DNA from: Fragum whitleyi
Lineage: Eukaryota; Mollusca; Bivalvia; Cardiida; Cardiidae
Length of the DNA stretch: 64,000 nucleotides
Reading direction: 5' to 3'
NCBI GenBank assembly: GCA_948146395.1
Contig: OX411543.1
Coordinates: forward strand, 31,887,058-31,951,057
In this document: one piece after another, positions 43,231 through 56,274 of the stretch
How positions within the stretch are numbered: the stretch's first letter is position 1
Layout of the letters: each line of letters opens with the position of its first letter
Translations under genes and position numbers: made by a program
The notes under the pieces: model-generated
The model's input: the letters and a program-made list of their open reading frames with translations, nothing else
Databases searched by the model: none
What the model was told of the DNA's origin: nothing

Positions 43231-44515
43231 AACAAGAGGACCAAGATGGTCCTAGATCGCTCACCTGAGTCTCTATGACCCCTGGGACATCACATTAATT
43301 AGATAGGCAGATGTCAAAAAGAAGATAATTGCCTAAGATCAATACCATGGAACGTTTTCAGCGAAGAACAAGACAGATATGCCTTTTTTTGCTCTTTGAT
43401 TCTATGTAAAAAGGGATGCATCCGGGTGGACCCCAAAACTGACCCCAGGGTCTTGATATGAACAAACTTGGAAGAGGTCCATAAGATGATGCTACATTCT
43501 AAATATGAAAGCTGTCTGCCTTCTGGTTTCAGAGAAGAAGATTTTTGGCGGTTTTCCCATTTTCACCCATCATGCTCAGATGAGCTGAAAGGGATGCGCC
43601 CGGATGGAGCCTAAATATGACCCAAGGGTCTTGATATGAACAAACTTGGTAGGGGCCCACAAGATGATGCTATATACCGAAAATGAAAGCAGTGTGCCCT
43701 CTGGTTTTGATTAAAGAAGATTTAAAAGATTTTCGCTCTTTCATTCTATGTAAAAAGGGTTGCGCCCGAGCAAAGCCCAAACATGACCCAAGGGTCTTGA
43801 TATGAACAAACTTGGTAGAGGTCCAGTAGATGATGCTACATACCAAATATGAAAGCTGTCTGCCTTCTGGTTTCAGAGAAGAAAATTTTTCAAGATTTTT
43901 ATTTCTTTACCCTTCGTGCTCATAAGAGATAAAGGGATGCACCCGTGCAAAGCCCAAATATGACCCAAGGGTCTTGTTATGAACAAACTTGGTAGAGGAC
44001 CACTAGGTGATGCTACACACCAAATATTTAAGCTGCCTGCCATCTGGTTACAGAGAAGAAGATTTTTAAAGATTTTCGCTCTTTGATTCTATGTAAAAAG
44101 GGTTGGGCCCGCGCAAAGCCCAAATATGACCCCAGGGTCTTGATATGAACAAACTTGGTAGAGGTCCACTAGATGATGCTACATACCAAATATGAAAGCT
44201 GTCTGCCCTCTGGTTTCAGAGAAGAAGATTTTTAAAGATTTTCATATTTTCACCCTTTTAGTTAAGGGTAAAGGGAAAGTTAAGGGTGGATTTCATTTAT
44301 TTGAACAACTTTGGTAGAGCTTGACCCAAGGAACATCCCTGCCAAGTTTCATCAAGATTGGCGTACTGGTTTAGGAGGAGAAGATGTTTAAAGAAATTGT
44401 GGACGACGCACGACGCACGACGGACGACGCACGACGCACGACTGACGACGGACGACGGACATTCTACGATCCCAATAGCTCACCTTGAGCACTTCGTGCT
44501 CAGGTGAGCTAAAAA
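43231..44515 (+). repeat. Modular repeat family C, complete copy
   Basis: The head AACAAGAGGACCAAGATGG is followed by GCTCACCTGAG. About five modules of roughly 210 bp carry CTCTTTGATTCTATGTAAAA, CAAGGGTCTTGATATGAAC and GAAAGCTGTCTGCCTTCTGG. The last part has GCCAAGTTTCATCAAGATTG and GGTTTAGGAGGAGAAGATG. The tail is a GACGACGCACGAC run, CACTTCGTGCTCAGGTGAGC and TAAAAA. Confidence 0.88.
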
Positions 44516-44809
44516 GACGACTCCGACTCTTTTAGAATCAGTCTGTAATTCTCAAAACTCGTGACTTCAGCTTCATCAAAGATGTATTTTCGCGTTTTTA
44601 GCAGATGTAAAATGGCAATATTTTGGTTTCGAGGAAATACTAAATCGTTCATTCTCATTTAAAGGGATAATTTTTATTACTTTCTTTAGTAATAGTGTAT
44701 CTATATCAGAACGCGCAATATTCGAAATGAAATTGTACTATAATCTATTGACCAGCCGTTCACGGATAATCGTTACTACGGCTTATTTGTTACAAGTCTG
44801 GCTATAATA

Positions 44810-45056
44810 GACCATCTTGGTATTCCGCAAAGTGTCGACCCTATTCAGTCTGCGTAGATTGCGCAGGCTGTCTAGGGCCAAAACTTTTTTTTTTCATTTT
44901 CTGAATTTTGAATGATCATAATCAATGTACTTTTCAATGAAATAATTGTTGAAATTCTACATCTTGTTAACCTGTACTGGAATCAATCTCTCTTTTAAAC
45001 ATTCATATTACGGAGTACACAGATTGTCACTTTTTGCGTGAAAGGTCACCTCGAAT
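44810..45056. mobile_element. MITE family S9, copy 4 (left end decayed)
   Basis: It keeps GACCATCTTGG, ATTCAGTCTGCGTAG, GAATGATCATAATCAATG and TTTTTGCGTGAAAGGTCACC in family order. The left TGACCCGTCA end is missing. Confidence 0.65.
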
Positions 45057-45472
45057 TATCTACATAACCCATCAGCACCCAAATAATCGATGTTATCTTA
45101 AGGGAGACCTCTCCCTCAGACCGGGGGAAATGACCCTTGGGGACTCGTCGCCAAACGTGTCATCCGCTCGCCAATAATATGTTTTCCATTTTTGAGTTAA
45201 TGACTTTAAGTGTAATAACCTAGTTATGCCCACGTCAAGTATACATGTATTTAAAAAGTATATCAAGAAATAGGATCCTGTTGGGCTGGAGTTGGATAAA
45301 TGAAACTTATTTTACATTTTACGGTTTGACGACTTATTCATTGTAGGTCAATCTTGTGTAAAACGAATCACTGTCAAGTGGTTTTCCTAGTTCGTTGGCT
45401 GATCTTCGTACGTGCCTTGCACAGATTTTTTTCTCGTAAGTGTTACAAACCGAAATTGTAGTCTTGATTTCA
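45057..45472. other. No gene seen
   Basis: No recognised repeat or coding signal. Confidence 0.5.
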
Positions 45473-45606
45473 AGTAGTAGACCCGTAATAGTTCCGCAAC
45501 TTTTCGAAAGTAATGAACTTAAACAGAGTTCATTAGGAAACCTCGGTCAACATTGTGAAAATTTATGATTGCCGAAATGTTGCGGAACTATTACGGGTCA
45601 ACTACT
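45473..45606. mobile_element. MITE family S1, copy 3 with the longest terminal repeats
   Basis: GACCCGTAATAGTTCCGCAAC at the left is mirrored by GTTGCGGAACTATTACGGGT at the right; AGTAGT and ACTACT extend the pairing. The inner hairpin is reduced to TTCATTAGGAAACCTCGGTC. Confidence 0.85.
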
Positions 45607-45889
45607 ACACTGTCAAGTAACAAGACAAGTGTTTACACTACAGCCGATTTGAAACGTTGAAGTTACGGCGTTCGGTCTGCCTAGATCAAATAATACTTCG
45701 ATTTTCAAAGCCAGATAGCCTTCGGAGCGTTCGGGATGTGTAGACGTTTGCGATTATTTAGAAATTGATTTTCATTTCACAGGTGTAAACACCTGAAAAG
45801 TTGGGAAACCTCTTATCTTTATGAAACGTTTTATGAACGTTTTCATCTTGATCGTAAAGCATTGTTAAGACGAAAAATGCAAGGGTGCT
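45607..45889. other. No gene seen
   Basis: It contains GTAGACGTTTGCGATTATTTAG, resembling text at 25448; the relation is too weak to define a family. Confidence 0.45.
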
Positions 45890-46142
45890 GGAGCCTGTTT
45901 TACTAAACATCTTCCGATCATTTTTTGCGTAAGTAAAACATTTAAGTTGCTTCTACACTAGTAAACAAATATGGAATTCTGTCATGCATCGTCTCGTCGG
46001 AATCGTCTTCCTAAGATGAATCCAACGAGATATCCCAAAGCAGAATCTAACAATGAATGGAAACTAACATCAGGTACGATTTGTGATTTTGACTTGCGAT
46101 CATTTTTTTTTTTCGTAAGACGTTTAGTAAAACTGGCCTCTG
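45890..46142. mobile_element. MITE family M, copy 2
   Basis: GAGCCTGTTTTACTAAACATC at the left and GACGTTTAGTAAAACTGGCC at the right are inverted. Internal GGAATTCTGTCATGCATCG and GCAGAATCTAACAATGAAT match 39296-39538. Confidence 0.82.
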
Positions 46143-46369
46143 GATCCCCGGTCTCGTATTTTTGACTGATTCATGTATGCACTGTTGTTTTTATGTTGAG
46201 AATTACCCATTGTAGAAAGTAAATGGGCATCTGTGCGACATTTCCAACATTTTTTATGAATGTGTGAAGGACAATCACTGTGCAACCTACACAAACGCAC
46301 AGTCACGACAGTTAGTAAATGAACGGATCGCCGGAAGAAAAATGAGACATTAACCACAGATCGTTCAAA

Positions 46370-46650
46370 ACCATTCAAAATCAGTAGCTCAGCGCTCCAA
46401 TCATTCATTCCAAACACTCACTCAAACCATTCAAAAACGTTCAAACCCAATGAAAAATATACAAGCAACAAGGTCATTCAAAATAAATTTTGATTATGAA
46501 AAATTGCGGTTCAACTGATAATATTCAAATTGTAAGCGTCTACTAGGTTCTTGAAGAAATAGGAAGCTGTCTAGTGAGTGTTTGGAATGAATGAAAGGAG
46601 CGCTGAGTAAGCGATTTAGAATGGTTTTGAATGAGGCGAATGTCAATTTC
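46370..46650. repeat. Dispersed repeat L, inverted pair
   Basis: The left half (46370-46440) reads CTCAGCGCTCCAATCATTC, and the right half (46570-46650) reads GAATGAATGAAAGGAGCGC. The L segment thus occurs in both orientations around a short unique centre. Confidence 0.6.
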
Positions 46651-47169
46651 ACGATGTAACTACCTGTAGTCGAAAAGAATTCGTGCAATCGACGGAGATC
46701 AATCAGCTCCGCTTGCTATTTTATCCTCGTAGATTTTGATTAATCTAACACGGTAATCTTATCAAAGGCAGGGAGTAAAACATAGTCAAAGTTTCACTTA
46801 AGACATAAAATTCTCTTTTCCTTTCGAAGGGAATTTTTAAATCAGCCAACAAATCCATAAATAGCTTATTTATAATAATCACTTCAACACATTTTCAAAT
46901 TAGAAACAAGGAAACAAATGTATATAATTCTCTGAACAATCAAATTTCACCTTAAATGACTTTTAAACGACGAAACTATTTTTACCTTATTTAGTTAGAC
47001 TCCATGTTTGTAATGACGTGAAACACTACTTGGATTTCCTTTGTAATTGTGTGTATAATATAGCCAGCAGGCTGCTGATAAAAACACGCCTGTCAGGTAA
47101 TTTGACAAGAGGGGGTTTTCCCGCCTGAGTCATTGTCCTGTGTACCAGTAGAACGAACGCGCTTTTCGG
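46651..47169. other. No gene seen
   Basis: AT-rich. The minus-strand open frame at 47026-47226 has no recognisable similarity. Confidence 0.45.
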
Positions 47170-47365
47170 CCCATTACCATACAAGAACGTTTCTATGAAC
47201 ACACGTTTCGACTTATTACCACACAAATCCTCTGATCAGTTCGAGAAAGAAATATAGAGCTCCGAAGAAAAAAAAAACATTACTGGAAAGCGTAAAATGC
47301 TTAGAAATGTGAACACACTGTCGACTCATTACCACACAAACCATCGGATCTTTTCGCTCAAGATA
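47170..47365 (+). repeat. Two degenerate direct repeats of about 110-130 bp
   Basis: GAACACACGTTTCGACTTATT then ACCACACAAATCC, and GAACACACTGTCGACTCATT then ACCACACAAACC, mark the two units (47196 and 47311). Confidence 0.6.
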
Positions 47366-48024
47366 TCAGTTAAGGGTTCTGAAGGAAAATATTGTTAGAA
47401 AAGGGTAAATATCTTCTAGGAAGCTATTTCTCCTTTCCCCAAAATGTTTTTTATTTATTAACTCATTTATTTATTTATTTATTCTACAATATACACGCGC
47501 TTTCACTATTTAATTGTACCAATAATTAAATAATCCTTTGACCCTTGAATACCTTTGTACATACGGGTTATCTCTCCTAGGTTTAAAATAGGGTAAAGAC
47601 TTTTCTTTTCTTATCATTTAGAAAGTATAGTAAATCTATTTAGATGAAAAGTTACCTAATTTTAAAAATTAGATAAAGAAGGGTAACAGTCGTAACGTAA
47701 AGGGAGAATCATGAAAGGCTGTATCGTTGTTGGTATTTCAAGTACCAAAGAAGGCCTAATTAGACCGAAAGCATGTAAAACATGGCTTAAGAAAGAAACT
47801 TTCGTGAAAATGCGTTTATAAACTCTGTACGAACTATGTTGTTATTTTGCTTCATGTACGCGTTATTTGTCCGAAGAATGACCCTTTACACTGCGAAGGA
47901 AGTGCGTTTTAACATAATTGGGGCTTGATCTAAACATCATTATAACGCGGCAAGGGCGACCTCGGCAATTATAGCGCGATGTGGGGTCGACAATTGCCTC
48001 CTATTTACCATGTATCGTCGAGTG
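47366..48024. other. No gene seen; short ATTT repeat
   Basis: An (ATTT)n run at 47450-47480. The phrase TATAACGCGGCAAGGGCGAC (47942) resembles TATAATGCTGTGGTCGGGG at 8575, a dispersed repeat scrap. Confidence 0.45.
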
Positions 48025-48085
48025 ACGACCAAGACATCGTAACTACAGCTTCAACAAACTGAAGTTATAATATTCTGGGTGCCCA
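48025..48085. mobile_element. Small hairpin repeat family S7, copy 4
   Basis: GACATCGTAACTACAGCTTC and AAACTGAAGTTATAATATTC form an imperfect hairpin of the S7 type. Confidence 0.5.
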
Positions 48086-48357
48086 CAGAGTTGTTTCTAA
48101 GCCCCAACATCACGGATTATTCCTAAGAAAACATTAATTTAATCTTTCAGTGGAAAAAATACTATATATTGAGTAAATTCATGCGTTTAATACTTAGTAA
48201 AAGGAAACCTAATTGGATAACCCAAATTCTTTCTAACAAGCACTTATTACATTTCTATAACATGCTTTCAGTATAAATTAATGTCATGGTGTATTTTTTA
48301 GTTCAATGACCAGAAATAACCGTGACGTCAACGGCCAAGCGAAAGGGATGGTCTGTG

Positions 48358-48638
48358 TTGGGTTTAACGAGATTTTCAACATTATTACAGTTATATCGCG
48401 GTGACTGGTGCACCAACCCGTGGATTTCTGTCGTTACCTCACAACCTTACTTGTTTACAACCAATACATTTCATCCGAGTCACAAGCTGCTTTTCATACA
48501 TCCACTGGTGAGAGACAAATGATTCAAGTCACATTGATTTTAGTTAAATGTCAGATAAAAGTTGCCCGAGCCGGGGTTCCAACTCACGAACCCGGGTGTA
48601 AACAGTCCTACAACTTACCGCTGAGCTAGCTGGACACG
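48358..48638 (-). mobile_element. tRNA-derived SINE, diverged copy
   Basis: The body has CAGTTATATCGCGGTGACTG and CCACTGGTGAGAGACAAATG. The minus-strand head reads CTAGCTCAGCGGTAAGTTG (A box) and ACCCGGGTTCGTGAG (B-box region). Confidence 0.7.
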
Positions 48639-49405
<767 letters not shown>

Positions 49406-49789
49406 GATTTATACTTTTATAAATGTAATTATAGATATAACTGTATTTACATTTTAATTGGAAACTAGATATGTGTCATAGACACGAATGTCTCCGCAAA
49501 TGTTGTTATCTACCTAAACATTCTTTTCTAATGACAAATGTTCTCAATCAAGGGGAATAACTGTCCAAAATCATTTGGAATCCAATCATTATAATAAAAG
49601 ATACGGTTTGGGACAGCTGTTGTCTTGACCTTATCGGAGTAATTGTGCAAATTCATTTTGAAATGCATTCGTAAAAGTTGAATTTATACTCCGAACAAGA
49701 CCAATTTGAGCAGTGACATAGGTGTTAGGTATACTTGTATTCAAATAAACTCTTCGCATGACACAAGTACTAACAATTTCGATTTGTTT
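49406..49789. other. No gene seen
   Basis: AT-rich, with no recognised feature. Confidence 0.5.
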
Positions 49790-50056
49790 GATTTGTTTGA
49801 TTGGATGAGGTTTTGCGCCACTTTAAAACAAAATTTCAGTTATATCGCGGCGGCTTGAGAGCCTAACAATGGATTCTTGGTATTTCTTTAACCCGTACTG
49901 ACATTACATTACATTCTCTCCCAGCCTCCAGATGCTATCTAGCATAGGTCAACGAGTATCAACCCATTCGTGAGAGACATTTGGTAGTAAAGGAAGCCGT
50001 CGTCGGGGATCGAATCTTGGACCACTAATTGACAGTCTGGTGCTTAATGGCGGTAC
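49790..50056 (-). mobile_element. tRNA-derived SINE
   Basis: Tail side TTTGATTTGTTTGATTGG. The body has CAGTTATATCGCGGCGGC, CCTAACAATGGATTCTTGG and CATTCGTGAGAGACAT. The B box complement GGGGATCGAATC is at 50004-50015. Confidence 0.82.
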
Positions 50057-50240
50057 TCACAAAATAGAGAAACCTTTGCCGAATTATTTTAAAATTCCGT
50101 TCATAAATGTAGCAAATGTACCCCGCGCGCGAATTCAATCACACACGGACAGATGTAAATTTATATGTCCATCTCCGCAATTCCATTAAATGTTTCTGAT
50201 CTTCTCTTTCGGATAAGCCTGCAGTCTGACCTTGATCTGA

Positions 50241-50305
50241 GAGCCGCCGCCATAGCGCGTCTGGTAGGGCGTCGGACTATCAATCTAGTGGTCCTGCGGT
50301 GATTT
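50241..50305 (+). mobile_element. tRNA-like SINE head, isolated
   Basis: AGCCGCCGCCATAGCGCG then TCTGGTAGGGCGTCGGACT looks like the A-box half of the SINE head in plus orientation. No B box or body follows, so this is a fragment and not a tRNA gene. Confidence 0.5.
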
Positions 50306-52339
50306 TTAAATATGTCAAACTATAAACCTTGGCGTGCGACCTACAGCCAAATCAGGAAACCATTTTGATCATTCATCGAAGTTTTCTGGTGCCGTTTCCG
50401 AAATAAACAATAAACGACTTCGACGTCACGTGAGAAAAGAATTGTCGAGCCAATAGCAGATTAATCCTTTACTCTGGATACAAAAAAATCCAATATTTCA
50501 CTGAGAGACATGTTGTATTATTTTATATCCTTCTATAGTTCCTTATATATCAGAAAACTACCGTCATCGGACGTCAAAAACTAATGACAACAAGCTGTAG
50601 TAACTAAGTTTGGTCACCCACCTTCAGTCACAGTCAATGGCGGACAAAAATGCCGAGGCTATTATTTGGTTGTTTGTATCGTTGGTATTTAATGTAGAAT
50701 TGAACATTTTTTCAGTCACCTTACGATGGATTTCTGGTATTTTTTTATTATTATTACTATTTGCTCCAGTACTTTACTTTACATTCTTTACTAGTAGCAA
50801 TGCCACGAGGTCTACTTCTAAACATCGAATGAAAACGATTTTCCCTTCTTAAAATGTATGTATGTATGTTTGTAGGTCTATATCTAATTTAATAATTCTG
50901 TCCTTTTCCTTCTTATAATTTGTTCTGTCTACGAAAAAACAAAAAAACAAAAAAAAAAATCTATTGTTATGCCAGTTCAGATTTGGCTGAAAACGTACAT
51001 AGAAAAGGGTTTCAAGTATCTGTAGACTTTCAGGTAACTTTAAATTTACAGTTTGTGGCTGTCTACGCATCTGGGTGTTTGCACCTCAAGAACATTTCAA
51101 ATTGCCTGAAATGTCTCGCACATGCTGTACGGATGCACAGGCTGGTCAGAGTCTTTGCTTTGTGCATATTTGAAATCGTTGGAAATCTCACGCACAGGCT
51201 CATATATCTTTCAAGGAGCATTCCTTCATTCAATTATATTCGATTTGGAATACTGAATTTTGACTAAAAAATGAAAATCGATTTGTTTACTTAGGTCATC
51301 CAATAAATGGTGAGACTTGTTCTATAATGCCTAACTAGTTCATTAAAGTCTCGGTCTGTGTTCGTGAACATTTCAGAAACGCAAGATAATGATCTCAGAC
51401 GACTTTGTACACAAAAACTAGAATTTTGTTATCAAAGATGAGCTTGCATTTGTCATTCCAATAATGGTTATGACGCGATGATCTAAATATAGGCATAACC
51501 TGATGAATATTTATGACCCGCAACATTTCCGACTACAATTTGAATACCGCTCCTGTACCGCTCCTGCACGTGGGCGTAGTTCACGAGATCTAAATCTCAT
51601 TTACATAATTTACTTTATACTGCAGATTATTCGTTTCACGAAAAAGCCACCGTTTGTGGATTTATTTGTATTTTTATGTAACTCATTTTTTATAAGACTT
51701 AATCAAGAAAATTATTCAAAGAATATTCACGAAAGAGCTTTTCTATTACTCTGAACGCAGACGGGGGCTTTATTGTTACACAATCGTTTAATATAACCAT
51801 TTCGTCAATGTTTGGCAGAATCGTACCTATATATGTCGTGCCCGATCTCGGGAATACTTAATCTCAAGAACGGGCAGGTGATGACAGGGGGTCGTTGCTC
51901 ATTCTTAAGAATGGTCAAACCAACGTTTATATCAACACAACATGTCATAAAAGTATGATTCTTGCATTTAAATATTCCATTTTATTCAGTTAATGGTTCC
52001 AAAATAAAGTTTATTCGATTAATTCTACATATAAACTATAAAATCATGTTATTGTTCGATCTCAACTTTCGACAAACTGACAGACCAACTTCCGGTTGAA
52101 TATCCCGGACCCCTTATCTAAATATATGAGACGTATCGTTATTAATTAAATTGTTGTTCGCATAATTTTCAGTTTGTAAACCTATATTAATAAAAGATTG
52201 TCTGGACATTCATGAAGCATCGGGAAACGATATATAATAGATTGTTAACTGTCAGAGTCTGTACAACCCGGATAACTATTTTGAATGATAATTCATCCCA
52301 ATGAAAACATCTGGAACAGTGCATCAGATGTTCTACCGG
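50306..52339. other. No gene recognised
   Basis: Open frames at 50610-50852, 50920-51267 and 51503-51754 have no recognisable motif or conserved residues. A half hairpin, GGATGCACAGGCTGGTCAG (51130), is related to 15302-15354. Confidence 0.4.
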
Positions 52340-52347
52340 TCTGTTCA

Positions 52348-54719
52348 GGGCTTACAGTCAACTCGTTCCTCAGTCAACTCGTTCCTCGGTCAACTCGTGG
52401 CGATTTTGGTCAACTCGTTCCCCCGAAATAGTCAACTCGTTCCCCAATCGATTTTCCCTCGGTCAACTCGTTCCTAAAAAATCATCGTATTTTTTAGCGA
52501 TATTTCACCGGATTAGTTCTTATAATATTGATTAGAATGTTATGTTAATGCAAACTTTATCTTATCAACTTTGAAGATCGTTATTCTGCGATTTATTGAC
52601 CCCTTTAAAAACTACTAGAATATCTGTTTTCCGACTAAGTCCATTTCCAAGTTAATCATAATTTTAACGTTATTTCGTGAATATTTCTGTTTTCTGTTGT
52701 ATCAATTTTGAATAATGGGAAATATTCTACAACTTATGCACGGGCTGTGATGTTCCACATGTTTAAATGAAAACATCAGGCACAAGGAAAATCACTAATT
52801 ATAGTAAAGATACCCACGAATTAGACCTGTTGCAAATCAAGAGGTTCATTCTGGCAGAGGGTAAAAATGAGAAAAAAGATAAAGGAAAAATGTTGACTCG
52901 CAGTAAAAAAAAATATGTTTAAGAAACGTTCTCGTAGTTTGGCGTCAGCGGCGTTTGTCAATCCGCTGATTGGGATTGAAATACCATTGTGTGTATAAAT
53001 TCTTGTAATGATTAAGCCATAGCTTTAACTAGACGAAATTTAGTATGCCTAAAGCGCGGTTCTATTGACCCGAATCTGACCTCTGCTATTTAGATTAATA
53101 AAAATCTAATTATTCCTACTCGGCTTTGCGCGTGCTTTCATAGAAATGAAAAACGTCATTGAATGTAATATATTTTGTTAATTGATAAAATATGTCGGTA
53201 ATTCTTATTTAAGCATCTTTTCAACAGAAGTCAAGTTCGGGTAGAATTAACCTAGGTATACTCATTGAATATTTTTCTTATCACTTGCGAAAACTTAAAA
53301 AAATGTTTCTTTAAAATTTGAGGAACATGATCAACTGAACCCAACTTTGAATATGTTTCATTCTCTTGTTTTCACATGAAAGTCGTGCGGATACGGATGT
53401 CTAAGGTAAAGGAATCACAGTCGTAGACTTACCAAGATTACTACGACGCCCTTTAAATGAGGTGAAAAAGTGCGTTCAACACCTTTAATTGATTTCACAC
53501 TTCTATCGATTATCTTGCATACTCTCGTGCTACCGACAAACGACAACTCTCATATGCAGTCAACTAATCAACCATGCAGATATTTCTTGAAAGAGCCGTC
53601 AATATACAAGCAGCCATCAGATGTTGATGATTAAAATATGGGAAATAGACAAACCGTATCTTCCTATTTCCTCCTCTTGCTATTTGTGGATGATTTATAA
53701 AGATGACTGGTAGAAACGTATACTCAACGTACCTAAAAAATGTCGCAGATATATCTTAAATGCACTTTGGTTTTTAATGTATAATAATCTATTTAATTTT
53801 ATAAACGTAGTGTTTTGTTCTCTCTTTTTTATGAAGAAGCAACATGTTTGAAACACATTTCTCCTTTTCCCCCGTTATTTCACCCAGTTATCGTCATGAA
53901 ATGTAGTGACTCATTTAATGGGCAAAGACATTTTTAAAAGAGAAAACGCAGGGCATCAATTATTGGAATTACTTCTTTTATTCACATTTATTTAATAGTT
54001 CAAACATTACTTAAAATCTATATTAAGGCAACATTATGACACAGAGCGAGAATGGGTAATTTTGAGCACGTGAATTGTGGGATGCACGTCCAAAATACTG
54101 TACCGACAATTTGAATGACAAGCTGTTATCACGATGTTGTCTGCGTTTTGCCAAACCAGAAACGCACTTCTTTTTTTATTAATTTAATGAAAACTAAAAT
54201 AAAATACATTTGGTTTTTGTCGTTATCTCTAAATAGATTACGATTGAATTTCAAATCAATGTTTTCTCATCTTAGATATAGGCATATTTCTTAGTTCCTG
54301 GCGGTCATTCAAAAGTTCTGAAAAATAAAAAGAAAACATCAAAAATGCCTTTTATGTTTTCTTGTTGTTTATGATTATTGTTTGTATTATCCACTTTTTT
54401 TGTTAATTGTACATTGTTTTGATTTCTATTCAATTTTTCTGGAAAATCGGTTTCCTCGTTTTAGGATAAAGGGTTAGTATTACTGTATTTTTTCTATTTT
54501 ATTTAATTTTTTCATAAATAGTATAAAAATAATTATTTTAGAATATTAATAACATCTTCAAACAAAAAAGGGGGAAAGAAATCCTTATAAAATTTACTAT
54601 GATTTAGGGGGAACGAGTTGACCGAGGAAAAATCGATTGGGGAACGAGTTGACTATTTCGGGGGAACGAGTTGACCAAAATCGCCACGAGTTGACTGAGG
54701 AACGAGTTGACTGGCACCC
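52348..54719. mobile_element. 2.37-kb ORF-less DNA transposon with long inverted repeats of GTCAACTCGTTCC units and 8-bp duplication
   Basis: The exact duplication TCTGTTCA is at 52340-52347 and 54720-54727. The ends begin GGGCTTACAGTCAACTCG and, reverse complemented, GGGTGCCAGTCAACTCG. The terminal inverted repeats extend about 110-130 bp and each contains five or six copies of GTCAACTCGTTCC in fixed order with spacers CTCAG, GTGGCGATTTTG, CCCGAAATA and CCAATCGATTTT. The left arm has one extra 16-bp unit. No open frame of note lies inside, so it is non-autonomous. The 8-bp duplication allows hAT, Merlin-like or other superfamilies; GGG ends do not fit ordinary hAT. Superfamily unassigned. 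Confidence 0.9.
53020..53230 (-). repeat. Inverted partner of the repeat at 15440-15660, inside the 2.37-kb element
   Basis: GACCCGAATCTGACCTCTGC and ATTCCTACTCGGCTTTGCGC are reverse complements of phrases at 15440-15660. Confidence 0.6.
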
Positions 54720-54937
54720 TCTGTTCAGGCTCTTATCCAACAAAATACCCAGTTATTTTCAAAACAGACAGCAAATGAAACGCACTTGAAAAAAATCCCC
54801 TGTCAATGGTGGTCATGAAAGAAGCCTATAGGGCAGCTAATGCTTTACAAAACGGGCTTTAAACTATACATCTCACCCCTCACATAATAAGGGGTCGTCT
54901 TGGAACTCTGTAAAATCAATAGTTGATTTGTGTGTCT

Positions 54938-55201
54938 GAATGGGGTTGTACATCCCTTCTGACAATCTTTCAGCAATAGCGTGGTGGAGTACCTAATAAT
55001 GGATCCCTGGTATTTCTCACACCAGTTCCACCATCACATCCTTTCCAAGTCTCCAGCTGCTATCCCACGAAGGTCTACTGTTATCACCCATTGTTGGAAG
55101 ACAAATAGTCAGAAAGAATGAAAGCCCCCATCAGGAATCAAACTCAAAATCTCTAGATTGACAGTCCAAAGCTCTACCGACTGCATTATAAAGGCGGCTT
55201 A
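54938..55201 (-). mobile_element. tRNA-derived SINE, diverged
   Basis: The body phrases are CCTAATAATGGATCCCTGG, CTCCAGCTGCTATCCCACG and GTTATCACCCATTGTTGG. The head region is GATTGACAGTCCAAAGCTC then ACCGACTGCATTATAAAGGC. Confidence 0.75.
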
Positions 55202-55254
55202 ATCCGTATTTGAAAAATCTTTGATTTCATTAGAGGTTAGCCGGATTTTATATG

Positions 55255-56235
55255 TCAACATGGTGACAAATTGTCACGAGATAGGCCTGTTGCTGTGCTG
55301 GATGCCCAAGTATTAAAAACAACAAAGGGACATAACTCAAAAATAAAGCAAGGTAGAGTTACTTTTCTTGCCAACTGCACTTTTTAAGACCTCTTTACAC
55401 CTTCTCGATTTTCTCTCTGATTCACCACGATTCACCAAGATTTCTCATGGTCAGAAAAATTGGAATGGATCGGGTTGAATAGTGGCAAGAAGTAGAAATA
55501 TTCAGTATCACTACGTTTCCAGTAAGAATGTACACAATATAAGTACGGTGTCTGTGAGGTATTTATACGGATCAATGACGATTCTTGACGGCAACGCTAC
55601 AGTCAATGAGGATTGACTGCAGTGGCACAAAGAATGCTCACAGTGCTTGTAAGGTTCAATACGGTACAAGTCTGATTCTAAGCGGCATTGGTCATGGCCA
55701 ATCATGAAGCTCCGCAGCGAAACCTTGGATGATTTGTACGACAACTGTACCCGTTTCATGGTGAATCATGAGAATTCGTAATGTGGGATTCCACGACTGG
55801 CTACGATCTCTCATGTATTGTCGCGAATAAAGCTTCAGTGTCAGTATGAATCAGCACGATTTTGCTACGGTTGTGCTATAAATTAGGCCATGTCCAATAA
55901 CCACCACAATTCGCCACAAATGTTTAAACAGTTTAAAACTTCTGTAGCACAAACATAGAATTTCCTGAATTATCACAAAACATTGAGTGTCACCACAGTT
56001 GTACTACAAATCACCATGGTAAATGACAATTTTACAAATTGTTGCGAATCGTAGGGGCACCGTAGCCAAAAATCGTGAATGTGTAAATCGGCCTTTAATC
56101 ATGAAAGGAATGAATTGCCTAGGTTCAAGTCAATCGGACATAAGGGGTCAAAGTTATGCTTCTGATACAGAAAGATCCATCCGCCAGTTGGATATTGGCA
56201 CCACAACCCATCCAATATTACATCCTTTCTTTTAA
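55255..56235 (+). repeat. Modular repeat family E segment, split by a TTA-flanked element
   Basis: The left half (55255-55386) has TTGTCACGAGATAGGCCTG and AACAACAAAGGGACATAACTC. The right half (56095-56235) has AAGTCAATCGGACATAAGGG. The paralogue at 57619-57850 reads through the same text without the insertion. Confidence 0.72.
55387..56094. mobile_element. PIF/Harbinger-like non-autonomous element with TTA duplication
   Basis: The ends are AGACCTCTTTACACCTTCTC and, reverse complemented, AGGCCGATTTACACATTCAC, an imperfect 26-bp inverted pair. TTA is duplicated at 55384-55386 and 56095-56097. The body carries scattered variants of ATTCACCACGATTCACCA. It has no transposase. The TTACAC-containing ends resemble those of the Harbinger derivative at 61424. 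Confidence 0.78.
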
Positions 56236-56274
56236 GGGGCATTTGCAGAAAGGTAAAATGACCATACAAGATTA

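Noticed and set aside
44400..44470. CRISPR-like or coding GACGACGCAC array
   Set aside because: It is the GAC-rich tail found in all modular families; there are no spacers.
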